DNA from: Aestuariibius violaceus
GTDB taxonomy: Bacteria; Pseudomonadota; Alphaproteobacteria; Rhodobacterales; Rhodobacteraceae
Direction: 5' to 3'
NCBI RefSeq assembly: GCF_040779325.2
Contig: NZ_JBFONT020000005.1
Location: 1-64,000, forward strand
DNA: 64,000 bases
The notes under the pieces are model-generated. The model saw nothing but the letters and a program-made list of their open reading frames with translations. It was not told the origin of the DNA and searched no databases. A program made the position numbers and the translations under genes. The first letter of the stretch is position 1; the number at the start of each line of letters is the position of its first letter. Positions 56,932 to 64,000 of the stretch are shown here, piece after piece.

Positions 56932-57960
56932 TCAGCGTCCTCCCTGAATGCCGCGCAGGAGCGTCGTCTTGCTGATCACGCCCACGTCCTGTCCGTTTTC
57001 CTGCACGATGAGCGGCTGATCGGAATCCACCGAAACGTCGATCAGCGCGTCAAGATCGCATTCGCCCGAGACACGGTGGGCGGTCTCTGGCGGCGCGCTG
57101 CCGTTGAGCGGTGTCATGATCGTATGTGCCTTGACGAGTTTGAGGCGCGAGATGCCCTGGACAAATTCGCGCACATAGTCGTCGGCGGGCTGGGTCACAA
57201 TCTGTTCCGGGGTGCCGATCTGGACGATCACCCCGTCCTTCATGATCGCGATGCGGTGGCCGATGCGGATCGCCTCGTCGAGGTCATGGGTGATGAACAG
57301 CGTCGACTTGTTCAGATCGCGGACGAGCGTCTTGAACTGGTCCTGCAATTGCAGCCGGATGAGCGGGTCGAGCGCCGAGAAGGGCTCGTCCATCAGAAGG
57401 ATCTCGGGGTCGGAGGCGAGCGCACGGGCGATGCCGACGCGCTGCTGCATGCCGCCGGAAAGCTCCTTCGGCAGGCGATCCTCGTAACCACTCAGATCGA
57501 CGAGGCCCAGCGTATGGTCCGAGATCGCCCAGCGCTTGGATTTCGGGATCTTCCGGATCTCGAGCGGATAGGCCACGTTTTCGCGCACTGACCGGTGCGG
57601 CATCAGGGCCATGTGTTGAAAGACCATGCCGATGTGGCGCGCGCGCATCTCGCGCAGGGCGGTCTGACCCATGGCGCTGACGTCTTCGCCAAGAACGCGG
57701 ATCGTGCCTGCGGTGGGGTCGATGAGGCGGTTCACATGGCGCACGAGCGTCGACTTGCCCGAGCCCGACAGACCCATGATGCAGAAGATCTCGCCCCGGG
57801 CGACCGAGAAGGTGGCATCGCGCACGCCGATCACGGTTCGGAATTTTTCGAGCGCTTCGGCCTTTGTCAGCCCGGTCTTTTCAGCTTCGGCAATGGTTTC
57901 GTCGGCTCTTTCGCCGAAGACTTTCCAGACCCCCGAAAGCTCTACTACGTGTTCGGTCAT
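56932..57960 (-). CDS. ABC importer ATPase, betaine (ProV) type
   Basis: A 342-residue ATPase. Walker A is GLSGSGKST, the Q-loop is VFQHMALMPHRSV, the signature is LSGGMQQRVGIARAL, and Walker B is ILLMDEPFSALDPLIR. The N-terminal ProV extension with EKTGLTKAEALEKF is present, and a C-terminal CBS-like regulatory part follows (about 280-342). I chose ATG 57960; ATG 57996 would add a short head. It works with the adjacent permease and binding protein. Substrate is discussed with the operon. Confidence 0.9.
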   Translation of the reverse strand: MTEHVVELSGVWKVFGERADETIAEAEKTGLTKAEALEKFRTVIGVRDATFSVARGEIFCIMGLSGSGKSTLVRHVNRLIDPTAGTIRVLGEDVSAMGQTALREMRARHIGMVFQHMALMPHRSVRENVAYPLEIRKIPKSKRWAISDHTLGLVDLSGYEDRLPKELSGGMQQRVGIARALASDPEILLMDEPFSALDPLIRLQLQDQFKTLVRDLNKSTLFITHDLDEAIRIGHRIAIMKDGVIVQIGTPEQIVTQPADDYVREFVQGISRLKLVKAHTIMTPLNGSAPPETAHRVSGECDLDALIDVSVDSDQPLIVQENGQDVGVISKTTLLRGIQGGR

Positions 57961-58045
57961 AATGGTGCACGCCCCGTTCGGGATCCGGTCAAGCATGGGA
58001 CATGCCCCCGATCGGGGACATGTCCGGGTGGTGTCGGTCCGGCGA

Positions 58046-59008
58046 TCAGTTGGTCAGCCAGCCGAGGACGATATCCTCGTTATTGGCGACCCAGTCCTGC
58101 GCGAAGGTTTCCACATCGACATCTTCGACCGAGAGGGCATAGCCCGCCTGGCTCAGCACTTCCGGCGGCATCTCGTAATTGTCGAGCATGGCGGCGACTT
58201 CCGGGAAGTCATCGCGGATCGACGCCGCGTAGTGCAGGTGCAGAGTCGCGCCCTTCCAGGCGGTCGATGCCTCGGATTTCTCGAGCCAGGCCGGATCGTC
58301 CGTCGGCTGGATGATGGTCCAGGTCGCCGGATCATGCTCCGGCTCGTCGAGATAGACCAGATCGTAGGCCACAAAGATGAAATGCGGCTCGTAGCAGAAG
58401 CCCATCCAGGGCTCGTCCGCATTGGCCGCGGCGCCCAGTTCGCCCCAGGCGACGGTGCCGTCATATTCCTTCAGCTCCATCGTCTGGTCGTAGCCATAGG
58501 ACTTGGCGCGGATCTTCTCGATCACGGTCGAGGCCCAGCCAGGCGCGCCGATCCACACCTCGGGCGTTCCGTTTCCGTCCTTGTCGAACACCGCCATCTT
58601 GTCGGGATCGGTCAGGTCGTTGATCGACGTGATCCCGTAGGTGTCGGCGGTGTGCTGCGTCACGCACATGCCCTGGATCGCCTGAACGGGGTTCTCGTTC
58701 ATCACGACCGACTGCTCTTCATTGACGTATTTGTCGTGCAGGTTGACCTGGTTCGGCAGCCAGACCTCGGGGTGGAGGTGCATGGAGCCAGCATCCATCG
58801 CCTCGAAGATGATCGGGTTGGTGCCGTTCTGCAGCTCGACCTCCAGGCCGAAGTTCTCCTCGATCACGACCTTGAGGATGTTCGACGTCGCGTTGGCGGC
58901 CGGCCAGTTCGGCACGCCAAGCACAAGGTCGGCGGCCTGCGCGGATCCGGCGATCAGCGGGATGGCCGCGGAGGCCAAAAGCGCGAGGGCGGACTTTCTC
59001 ATCATCAT
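58046..59008 (-). CDS. ABC importer periplasmic binding protein, betaine (ProX/OpuAC) type
   Basis: A 320-residue binding protein with a signal peptide (MMMRKSALALLASAAIPLIA, cleavage at AQA-A). The OpuAC-type fold is seen in LVLGVPNWPAANATSNILKVVIEENFG, MDAGSMHLHPEVWLPNQ and APGWASTVIEKIRA. Aromatic residues that clamp quaternary amines occur (W, Y in PWMGFCYEPH), yet the operon context points to a sulfonate. Three Met codons (59008, 59005, 59002) are possible starts. Ligand is open: betaine, choline or a C3 sulfonate. Confidence 0.88.
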   Translation of the reverse strand: MMMRKSALALLASAAIPLIAGSAQAADLVLGVPNWPAANATSNILKVVIEENFGLEVELQNGTNPIIFEAMDAGSMHLHPEVWLPNQVNLHDKYVNEEQSVVMNENPVQAIQGMCVTQHTADTYGITSINDLTDPDKMAVFDKDGNGTPEVWIGAPGWASTVIEKIRAKSYGYDQTMELKEYDGTVAWGELGAAANADEPWMGFCYEPHFIFVAYDLVYLDEPEHDPATWTIIQPTDDPAWLEKSEASTAWKGATLHLHYAASIRDDFPEVAAMLDNYEMPPEVLSQAGYALSVEDVDVETFAQDWVANNEDIVLGWLTN

Positions 59009-59038
59009 TACATCACCTTTCCCTGTTGAGTGACTTGT

Positions 59039-59815
59039 CTATGCAACATGCGCGCCGGCGGTGACTGCCGGCATTGCCTTGGTGGGGTCTTGTGCAGTCG
59101 CGTCTCCGGATCTGGAGAACCTGACGGCAGCGTCGACCAAAAGATCGAGGGAGTCAAAAATCGGCACCGGTGCGCCGATATCCTTGAGCAGTAGCGAAAA
59201 CTCCGTGCAGGCCACGCAGATCGCCGCCGCACCGTCCTCCGCCATCTCGGCGGCGACGGTGCTGAGCGTGTGGGCTGCGATCTCGGACGGACCCTGCGCC
59301 TTGACCGACCGGATCGTGGCCAGCAGGCGGTCGGGGGTACGGGCATGGATGGGCTTGATGTCTTGGGCGGCGAGCGCGGGATCGTAAACGCCGACCTTCT
59401 CAAGCGCGGGCGAACCCAGAAGGCCAAGAGGGCGGCCGCCGGTGACGTGCCGGGCATGGGCGGCTGCAAGTTCGACCATGTTGAGGAAGGGCAGGGGCGT
59501 CGCCGACGCGATCCGGGCGGCGTAGTGATGGGCGGTGTTGCAGGGCATGACGAGCGCCTCGGCCCCGGCCGCGGTCAGTTCTCGCGCCATGTCGGCCAGA
59601 ACCGGACTGGGGTCATCCCCCGCGCCCTCGAGGATCGCATTGATGCGCGAGGGCACCTGCGTGTTGTTATGAACGATCAGCGGGATGTGATCCGCATCGT
59701 CGCGCGCGTCGACAGCGCGGATCACGCGCTGCATGAAATCGACCGTTGCCTCGGGTCCCATGCCACCGAGAACGCCGATCCTGCGCAAAGGGGAGGATGT
59801 GCCGCTTGGCCGCAT
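59039..59815 (-). CDS. Aspartate/glutamate racemase family protein
   Basis: A 258-residue PLP-independent racemase fold. The two catalytic cysteines appear in VMPCNTAHHY (C92) and CVACTEFSLL (C203), and the start IGVLGGMGPEATVDF is typical of aspartate racemase. I placed the start at ATG 59815, 10 bp after the cuyA stop. Next to a cysteate sulfo-lyase gene, an enzyme that racemises cysteate, an aspartate analogue, is an attractive inference. A racemase for aspartate, glutamate or another acid is the alternative. Confidence 0.87.
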   Translation of the reverse strand: MRPSGTSSPLRRIGVLGGMGPEATVDFMQRVIRAVDARDDADHIPLIVHNNTQVPSRINAILEGAGDDPSPVLADMARELTAAGAEALVMPCNTAHHYAARIASATPLPFLNMVELAAAHARHVTGGRPLGLLGSPALEKVGVYDPALAAQDIKPIHARTPDRLLATIRSVKAQGPSEIAAHTLSTVAAEMAEDGAAAICVACTEFSLLLKDIGAPVPIFDSLDLLVDAAVRFSRSGDATAQDPTKAMPAVTAGAHVA

Positions 59816-59825
59816 CGGGCGCCGC

Positions 59826-60851
59826 TTACTCCGCCGCGAGGGCCGGGCCCTCGTAATGAAAGGCAGAGGTGTAGCCGAAGAGGGCCACCCCACCGCCAGT
59901 ATGCAGGAAGACGATGTTCTCGTCCCCCTTGAAGGCGCCCTTCTTGATCAGGTCGATCAGGCCGGCCGCACCCTTTCCCGAATAGACGGGGTCGAGCAGG
60001 ATCCCTTCGAGCCGTGCGAAGATCTCGATCGCCTCGATGCATTCGGGGGTCGGAATGCCGTAGCCGTCGCCGACATAATCCGTGTTGGCCTCCACATCCT
60101 CGCGCTGGACAATGCCGGGGCAGCCAAGCTTTTCGGCGGTCGCGCAGGCCAGCTTGAAGACGTTTTCCTCTTGTTTCGGCTTCGGCGCGCGGACGCCGAT
60201 CCCCAGAAGCGGGATATGCGCGTTGATGGCTTTAAGCCCGACCACGAGCCCGGCTTGCGTCCCCGCGCTGCCGGTTGCATGAACGATCCGGTCGATCCTC
60301 AGGCCCATTGCGTTGGCCTGCGTCACAAGCTCCATAGCCGCGTTGGCGTAGCCGAGTGCGCCCGTGGGATTGGAGCCGCCGCCGGGGATCGTGTAAACCT
60401 TTCGTCCCTCAGCGCGGAAGCGGTCGGCGACATCCTCCATCTCGGCATTCATGTCGAGCCCGCTGCCCGGGCGCTTCTCAGCCGTCGCGCCATGCAGGAA
60501 GTCGAGGAAGACGTTGCCATTGTGATTGTAGTTGGGATCGTTCGATCCGGTGCGATCCTCAAGGAGGATATGGCAATCCATGCCTAGCCGAGCCGCGAAA
60601 GCGGCGGTCTGGCGGGCATGGTTGGATTGGGTGGCCCCTTGCGTGATCACAAGGTCCGCCCCTTGCTCTTGGGCTTCCGCCATCAGGAATTCCAGCTTGC
60701 GGGTCTTGTTCCCGCCCGTCGACATGCCGGTGCAATCGTCGCGCTTGATCCAGATCCGGGGCCCGCCCAGAGCCTCTGACAGGCGATCCATCGGTTCGAG
60801 GGCGGTCGGAAGATGGGCCAGCTGAATTCGGGGAAACCGCGAAAGGTGCAT
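59826..60851 (-). CDS. cuyA: L-cysteate sulfo-lyase (CuyA) / D-cysteine desulfhydrase family
   Basis: A 341-residue PLP enzyme of the ACC deaminase/D-cysteine desulfhydrase family. The PLP lysine is in STGGNKTRKLEFLM (the CTGMSTGGNKTRK motif), with ITQGATQSNHARQTAAFAARLG and VVGLKAINAHIPLLGIGV. CuyA converts L-cysteate to pyruvate, ammonium and sulfite. The call over the plain D-cysteine desulfhydrase is based on context: HpsN-like and exporter genes in one operon and a divergent LysR gene. I chose ATG 60851; TTG 60854 is an alternative. Confidence 0.85.
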   Translation of the reverse strand: MHLSRFPRIQLAHLPTALEPMDRLSEALGGPRIWIKRDDCTGMSTGGNKTRKLEFLMAEAQEQGADLVITQGATQSNHARQTAAFAARLGMDCHILLEDRTGSNDPNYNHNGNVFLDFLHGATAEKRPGSGLDMNAEMEDVADRFRAEGRKVYTIPGGGSNPTGALGYANAAMELVTQANAMGLRIDRIVHATGSAGTQAGLVVGLKAINAHIPLLGIGVRAPKPKQEENVFKLACATAEKLGCPGIVQREDVEANTDYVGDGYGIPTPECIEAIEIFARLEGILLDPVYSGKGAAGLIDLIKKGAFKGDENIVFLHTGGGVALFGYTSAFHYEGPALAAE

Positions 60852-60935
60852 CAAGCGCTCCAGGCAAGAAGTGGCGACGATGGGGCAGGGTGCGCCTGTT
60901 GCGAGGCTTGGTCAAATAGAAAGTTGGGCGTATAT

Positions 60936-60952
60936 TATGCGTAAACTGCATA
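60936..60952. promoter_or_regulatory. LysR-type operator between cuyA and its regulator
   Basis: TATGC (60936-60940) and GCATA (60948-60952) form an inverted repeat with a 7-bp centre, giving T-N11-A spacing typical of LysR binding. It lies 13 bp before the LysR ATG in an AT-rich stretch and 85 bp from the cuyA start. Confidence 0.6.
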
Positions 60953-60965
60953 TAAGGGCCTAACC

Positions 60966-61874
60966 ATGCGTGTCGACTGGCTGGACGATCTGATCGCGCT
61001 TCTGGACAGGGGCGGGGTGGCCGAGGCCGCCTCGCGCCGCAATGTCACGCAACCTGCGTTTTCAAGGCGCATCAAGGTTTTGGAGGATGTTCTTGGCTTC
61101 GACATCATCGATCGCAGCGCCCGTCCAAGTGGCCCGTCCCCGATCCTCAAGGCGCATGAGGCGGAGCTGCGGAAGCTTGCCTCGTCACAGGGCCAACTTC
61201 TGTCGAAGATGCGCCTTGAACATGGAAGCGGCGCGCGACAGATCGTTGTGGCCAGCCAGCACGCGATCACGACGGCGCTGGGGCCAGAGATGGTGTCGGT
61301 CCTGACCCAGCCGGGAAAGATCCATATCCGCCTCAGGTCCGCCAATTTCGATGAATGCGAGACGATGCTGATGACGCGCGAGGCGTCGGTCGCGCTGACC
61401 TACCGTATACTCGCCGAGGTTCCGGCAGAGCTGCCGGACGTGTTGACCGAAGTCACGCTGGGCCACGAGAAGCTCATCCCGGTCGCGGCGCAGGATCACG
61501 CGCGCGACATCATGTGGCGCTTCCACAACGGCGAATTGCGGCTGATCGGATATCCGGCGGATGTTTTCCTCGGCATCGCGCTTTCGCGCCATATCCTGCC
61601 GGGTCTTGAAGGCAAGTGTCAGGTCAACGTGGTCGCAGAGACGGGGCTGACCACGGCGGCGCTGCAGCTGTCGAGATCCGGCCTTGGGGTTGCTTGGGTA
61701 CCGAGTGCGCTGGCGCGAAATGCAATCGGACAGGGGGAACTGGTGGAGCTGGCGGAAGAGCTTGGAGCCATCGACATGGAACTGATCGCCCGGCGCTGGA
61801 AGACCGATGAGAACCCGGTCGTCCTCGCGGCATGGCGGCAACTCGCGACGTTGGGGCAGGAGCGCGCGCTTTGA
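60966..61874 (+). CDS. LysR-family regulator (CuyR-like)
   Basis: A 302-residue LysR protein with the N-terminal helix-turn-helix DLIALLDRGGVAEAASRRNVTQPAFSRRIKVLEDVLG and a C-terminal effector-binding domain (about 90-300). It is divergent from the cuyA operon with 114 bp between starts, including a T-N11-A palindrome. I recall a LysR gene (cuyR) next to cuyA in related marine bacteria. It likely senses cysteate or another sulfonate intermediate and also autoregulates. Confidence 0.88.
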   Translation: MRVDWLDDLIALLDRGGVAEAASRRNVTQPAFSRRIKVLEDVLGFDIIDRSARPSGPSPILKAHEAELRKLASSQGQLLSKMRLEHGSGARQIVVASQHAITTALGPEMVSVLTQPGKIHIRLRSANFDECETMLMTREASVALTYRILAEVPAELPDVLTEVTLGHEKLIPVAAQDHARDIMWRFHNGELRLIGYPADVFLGIALSRHILPGLEGKCQVNVVAETGLTTAALQLSRSGLGVAWVPSALARNAIGQGELVELAEELGAIDMELIARRWKTDENPVVLAAWRQLATLGQERAL

Positions 61875-61878
61875 CCGG

Positions 61879-63921
61879 TCAGTCGGACCCGAACGCTTCC
61901 ACGAGATCCGGGTTCGCACCTTCCCGCAGGAAGACCGGGATCAAGTCGATCGGGCAGTCCCGCTCGATCCACTGGCCGCCGTCTAACGACTCGCCGTTCC
62001 ACGCATCGCGCCAGGTCGGTCCCTTCGGAAGATAGAGCCTGCGCACTGCCGCTCCGGCTTCGAGCACCGGAGCAACGAGGACATCCGGCCCGAGCATGAA
62101 CTGATCGTCCACCCCGACCGCGTCGGGGTCGCCCGGAAACTCGAGCAAGAGGGGCCGCATCGGCGGCACGCCCGTTTCATGCGCCGCCGCCATCTGTGCC
62201 GTCACATAGGGCCGCAGCCGCTCACGCAGAGACAGGCAGGCCGTCAACAGCGCCTCGACCTCGGGCCCGAAGCTCCACACCTCGTTATCCGCCCCGCCGA
62301 AGAGGAAGTCGCGGCCCAACCGCTCGTCCCCGTTGCTGTCCTGCCGGAAGCCGTGCAGCCGGAAGACGGGGCAGAAGACGCCGTACTGGAACCACCGCAC
62401 CAGCAGTTCGTGGAAAGCAGGGTCGCGGATATCGCCGCCCTTGAACCCGCCGATATCGGTCGTCCACCAGGGGATCCCGCTCATCGCCATATTGAGCCCG
62501 GCACGGATCTGCCGGGCGAGATCGGGGAAGGTGGAATGCACGTCGCCGGACCAGACGACTACCGGATAGCGCTGGGTGCCCAGCCAGGCCGACCGCGATA
62601 GCAGCACGCCGCCCTCGATCCCCTCCTCCGCCATATGCTCCGCATAGCCCTGCTGGTGCAGCACCGGATAGGCGTTCGTCACCGCACGCCCGTCGCCCAG
62701 GTGATAACGCAGGTTGTCGGGATGGGCGGGATAGACCTCTGGTTCGTTCGCATCCAGCCAGAAGGCCTTGAATCCGTGCCTGACATAGCCCTCCCGGAGG
62801 CGCGCCCAATGATAGGCCCGCGCGTCGGGGTTCGTCGCGTCGTAGAAGGACAGCGGCACGCGCCCCTCGGAATTGGCGTCGAGGAAGATGGACGACGCCT
62901 GCACCCCCCGCCGATGCTCGATCAGATAGCCGGCATCGCGCATCTCTTCGAAGTTCTCGGCATTGGCGTTGACTGTTGGCCAGACCGAGATCATGGGCCG
63001 CATCCCCATCGCCTCCAACTCGGCCACCATCGCGGCGGGGTCGGGGAAGGCGGCCGGATCGATGCGGCCCTCGCCGCCCTTCGTCCAGTTGAAGAAGTCG
63101 ATGACGAAGCAGCCAACGGGCAGGCCGCGCCGGTGATACTCCCGCGCAATCTCAAGCACCTCGTCCTGCGTTGAATAGCGCAGCTTGCACTGCCAGAATC
63201 CCATCGCCCAATCGGGCATCATCGGCGGATGGCCGGTCAGTGCGGCATAACCTTGCAGGATGGCCGCGGGCTCTGGCCCTGCGACGACGACGTAGTCGAT
63301 CTGCGGCGAGGCATCGAGCGTCCAGCGCGTGCGGTTCTGCGCCAGCTCCACCCGGCCGGTGCCGGGGTTGTTCCAGATCAGGCCATACCCGCGGGAGGAG
63401 ACGAGGAATGGGATCACCACCTCGGTATTCATCTGCAACAGGTCGATCACACAGCCCTTCTGGTCGAGCCGCCCGTGCTGGTGCTGGCCAAGCCCGTAGA
63501 AACGCTCGCCCTCATGGGCCTTGAACTGCGTCTCGATCCGCCAGAGGTTGCCCTCTTCGGCGTCGTAGTTGCGGGTGTTGGGGTAGAGGATGTGGGGCAT
63601 CTCCTCTTCCAGCAGCACCGCGCCGGTCTCGGTGTCGTGGAACGCGATCTCCAGCGTTGGCTCCAGCCCGCGCGGCATCTTGCGGATCTCGGCCCGCAGA
63701 CGCCCGGTCGTCACGGTCGCCAGATCGCCGTCGATCCTCAGCTCCGCTTCTGGCGGGGAAAAGTCGTCCAGCAATCCGCTCGGCAGCGTGTCGTCGAAGC
63801 GCGCGTTCTTGGTCGCGCGCACGCGGATCGCCGACGGCCCGACCGGTTCGACCAATAGCGTCTCGCGCCCGATCCGGCAGGTGAGGCGATTGGTGTCAAC
63901 TTGAAAGAGGGCACGGAGCAT
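61879..63921 (-). CDS. GH31 alpha-glycosidase (alpha-glucosidase/alpha-xylosidase type)
   Basis: A 680-residue glycoside hydrolase of family 31. The nucleophile Asp is in FWLDANEPEVYP (D390) and the acid/base Asp in WSGDVHSTF (D460). PWWTTDIGGFKGGD is the third family block. The N-terminal beta domain (about 1-230) includes GERFYGLGQHQHGRLDQKG. No signal peptide is seen, so the enzyme is cytoplasmic, acting on imported oligosaccharides. I chose ATG 63921; the longer frame begins outside the family. A LacI-type operator lies just upstream, and the rest of the operon is beyond the edge. Confidence 0.92.
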   Translation of the reverse strand: MLRALFQVDTNRLTCRIGRETLLVEPVGPSAIRVRATKNARFDDTLPSGLLDDFSPPEAELRIDGDLATVTTGRLRAEIRKMPRGLEPTLEIAFHDTETGAVLLEEEMPHILYPNTRNYDAEEGNLWRIETQFKAHEGERFYGLGQHQHGRLDQKGCVIDLLQMNTEVVIPFLVSSRGYGLIWNNPGTGRVELAQNRTRWTLDASPQIDYVVVAGPEPAAILQGYAALTGHPPMMPDWAMGFWQCKLRYSTQDEVLEIAREYHRRGLPVGCFVIDFFNWTKGGEGRIDPAAFPDPAAMVAELEAMGMRPMISVWPTVNANAENFEEMRDAGYLIEHRRGVQASSIFLDANSEGRVPLSFYDATNPDARAYHWARLREGYVRHGFKAFWLDANEPEVYPAHPDNLRYHLGDGRAVTNAYPVLHQQGYAEHMAEEGIEGGVLLSRSAWLGTQRYPVVVWSGDVHSTFPDLARQIRAGLNMAMSGIPWWTTDIGGFKGGDIRDPAFHELLVRWFQYGVFCPVFRLHGFRQDSNGDERLGRDFLFGGADNEVWSFGPEVEALLTACLSLRERLRPYVTAQMAAAHETGVPPMRPLLLEFPGDPDAVGVDDQFMLGPDVLVAPVLEAGAAVRRLYLPKGPTWRDAWNGESLDGGQWIERDCPIDLIPVFLREGANPDLVEAFGSD

Positions 63922-63986
63922 CACGACGACCTTCGGTTGGAAGACACCCCATCTCTCGCCTGTGTTGCGGGGCACGGCAAGCAAAA

Positions 63987-64000
63987 TACAAACGTTTGTA
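63987..64000. promoter_or_regulatory. LacI-family-type operator palindrome
   Basis: TACAAACGTTTGTA is a perfect 14-bp palindrome with the central CG of LacI/GalR operators. It sits 66 bp before the GH31 start at the right edge. The regulator is not in the window. Confidence 0.65.

Noticed and set aside
55341..56975. 544-codon plus-strand open frame opposite the ABC permease
   Set aside because: Arg/His/Asp-rich shadow of the GC-rich permease gene, no family features.

Overview
The window looks like chromosomal DNA of a GC-rich alphaproteobacterium of the order Rhodobacterales (Rhodobacter/Roseobacter relatives) that makes bacteriochlorophyll a. The main evidence is a nearly complete half of a Rhodobacter-type photosynthesis gene cluster in the order crtIB-tspO-crtCD-crtEF-bchCXYZ-pufQBALMX. 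PpsR/CrtJ-type operators (TGT-N12-ACA) lie in front of crtI, between crtD and crtE, and in front of bchC. The puf operon ends in a pufX-like gene and has no pufC, which points to the Rhodobacter-like branch. The spheroidene monooxygenase gene crtA, usually found beside crtI, is absent here.

Layout. Positions 1-5,000 hold housekeeping genes: tRNA-Thr, murA, DUF2948, a GNAT acetyltransferase, hisD, UPF0262 and a low-molecular-weight phosphatase. Positions 5,000-9,000 hold an SPFH/slipin protein, an odd tRNA-Arg and a secreted PRC-barrel protein with long low-complexity segments. Positions 9,100-10,800 hold a two-gene amidoligase plus glutamine-amidotransferase unit. Positions 10,965-16,200 hold infA-maf-rng-yacG, interrupted by an oppositely oriented DUF1311-like gene. 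They are followed by a DUF5765 membrane protein, a phosphoribosyltransferase and an unrecognised protein with a caspase-like His...Cys pattern. A tRNA-Phe at 16,368 opens a catabolic block reaching about 26,900. It holds an aromatic FAD monooxygenase and one long minus-strand operon (beta-keto-acid cleavage enzyme, TRAP transporter, fused alpha/beta 2-oxoacid dehydrogenase E1, RidA, HpcH/HpaI aldolase) with a divergent PAS-LuxR regulator. Positions 27,060-33,330 hold a LysR regulator divergent from an Ugp-like ABC importer and a calcineurin-type phosphodiesterase. A lytic transglycosylase then borders the photosynthesis cluster (34,558-50,750).

After the puf terminator comes a compact three-gene unit that I could not match to a described pathway: a four-helix membrane protein, an acyl carrier protein and a cobalamin-type radical SAM enzyme. 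The stops and starts overlap, and two 15-bp palindromes lie in front of it. A seven-gene minus-strand operon follows, cuyA - Asp/Glu racemase - betaine-type ABC importer (three genes) - hpsN-like dehydrogenase - YeiH-type exporter, with a divergent LysR gene. Together these suggest uptake and breakdown of C3 sulfonates (cysteate, dihydroxypropanesulfonate) and sulfite/sulfate export. A GH31 alpha-glycosidase with a LacI-like operator closes the window.

Dispersed repeats found at 5.1-5.4 kb also sit at both junctions inside bchXYZ. At the bchX-bchY junction the copy can be read in frame in the BchY N-terminus. crtC lacks any ATG, GTG or TTG near its conserved N-terminus and overlaps crtD. All functional calls rest on reading motifs, gene order and remembered family features; no database search was run.
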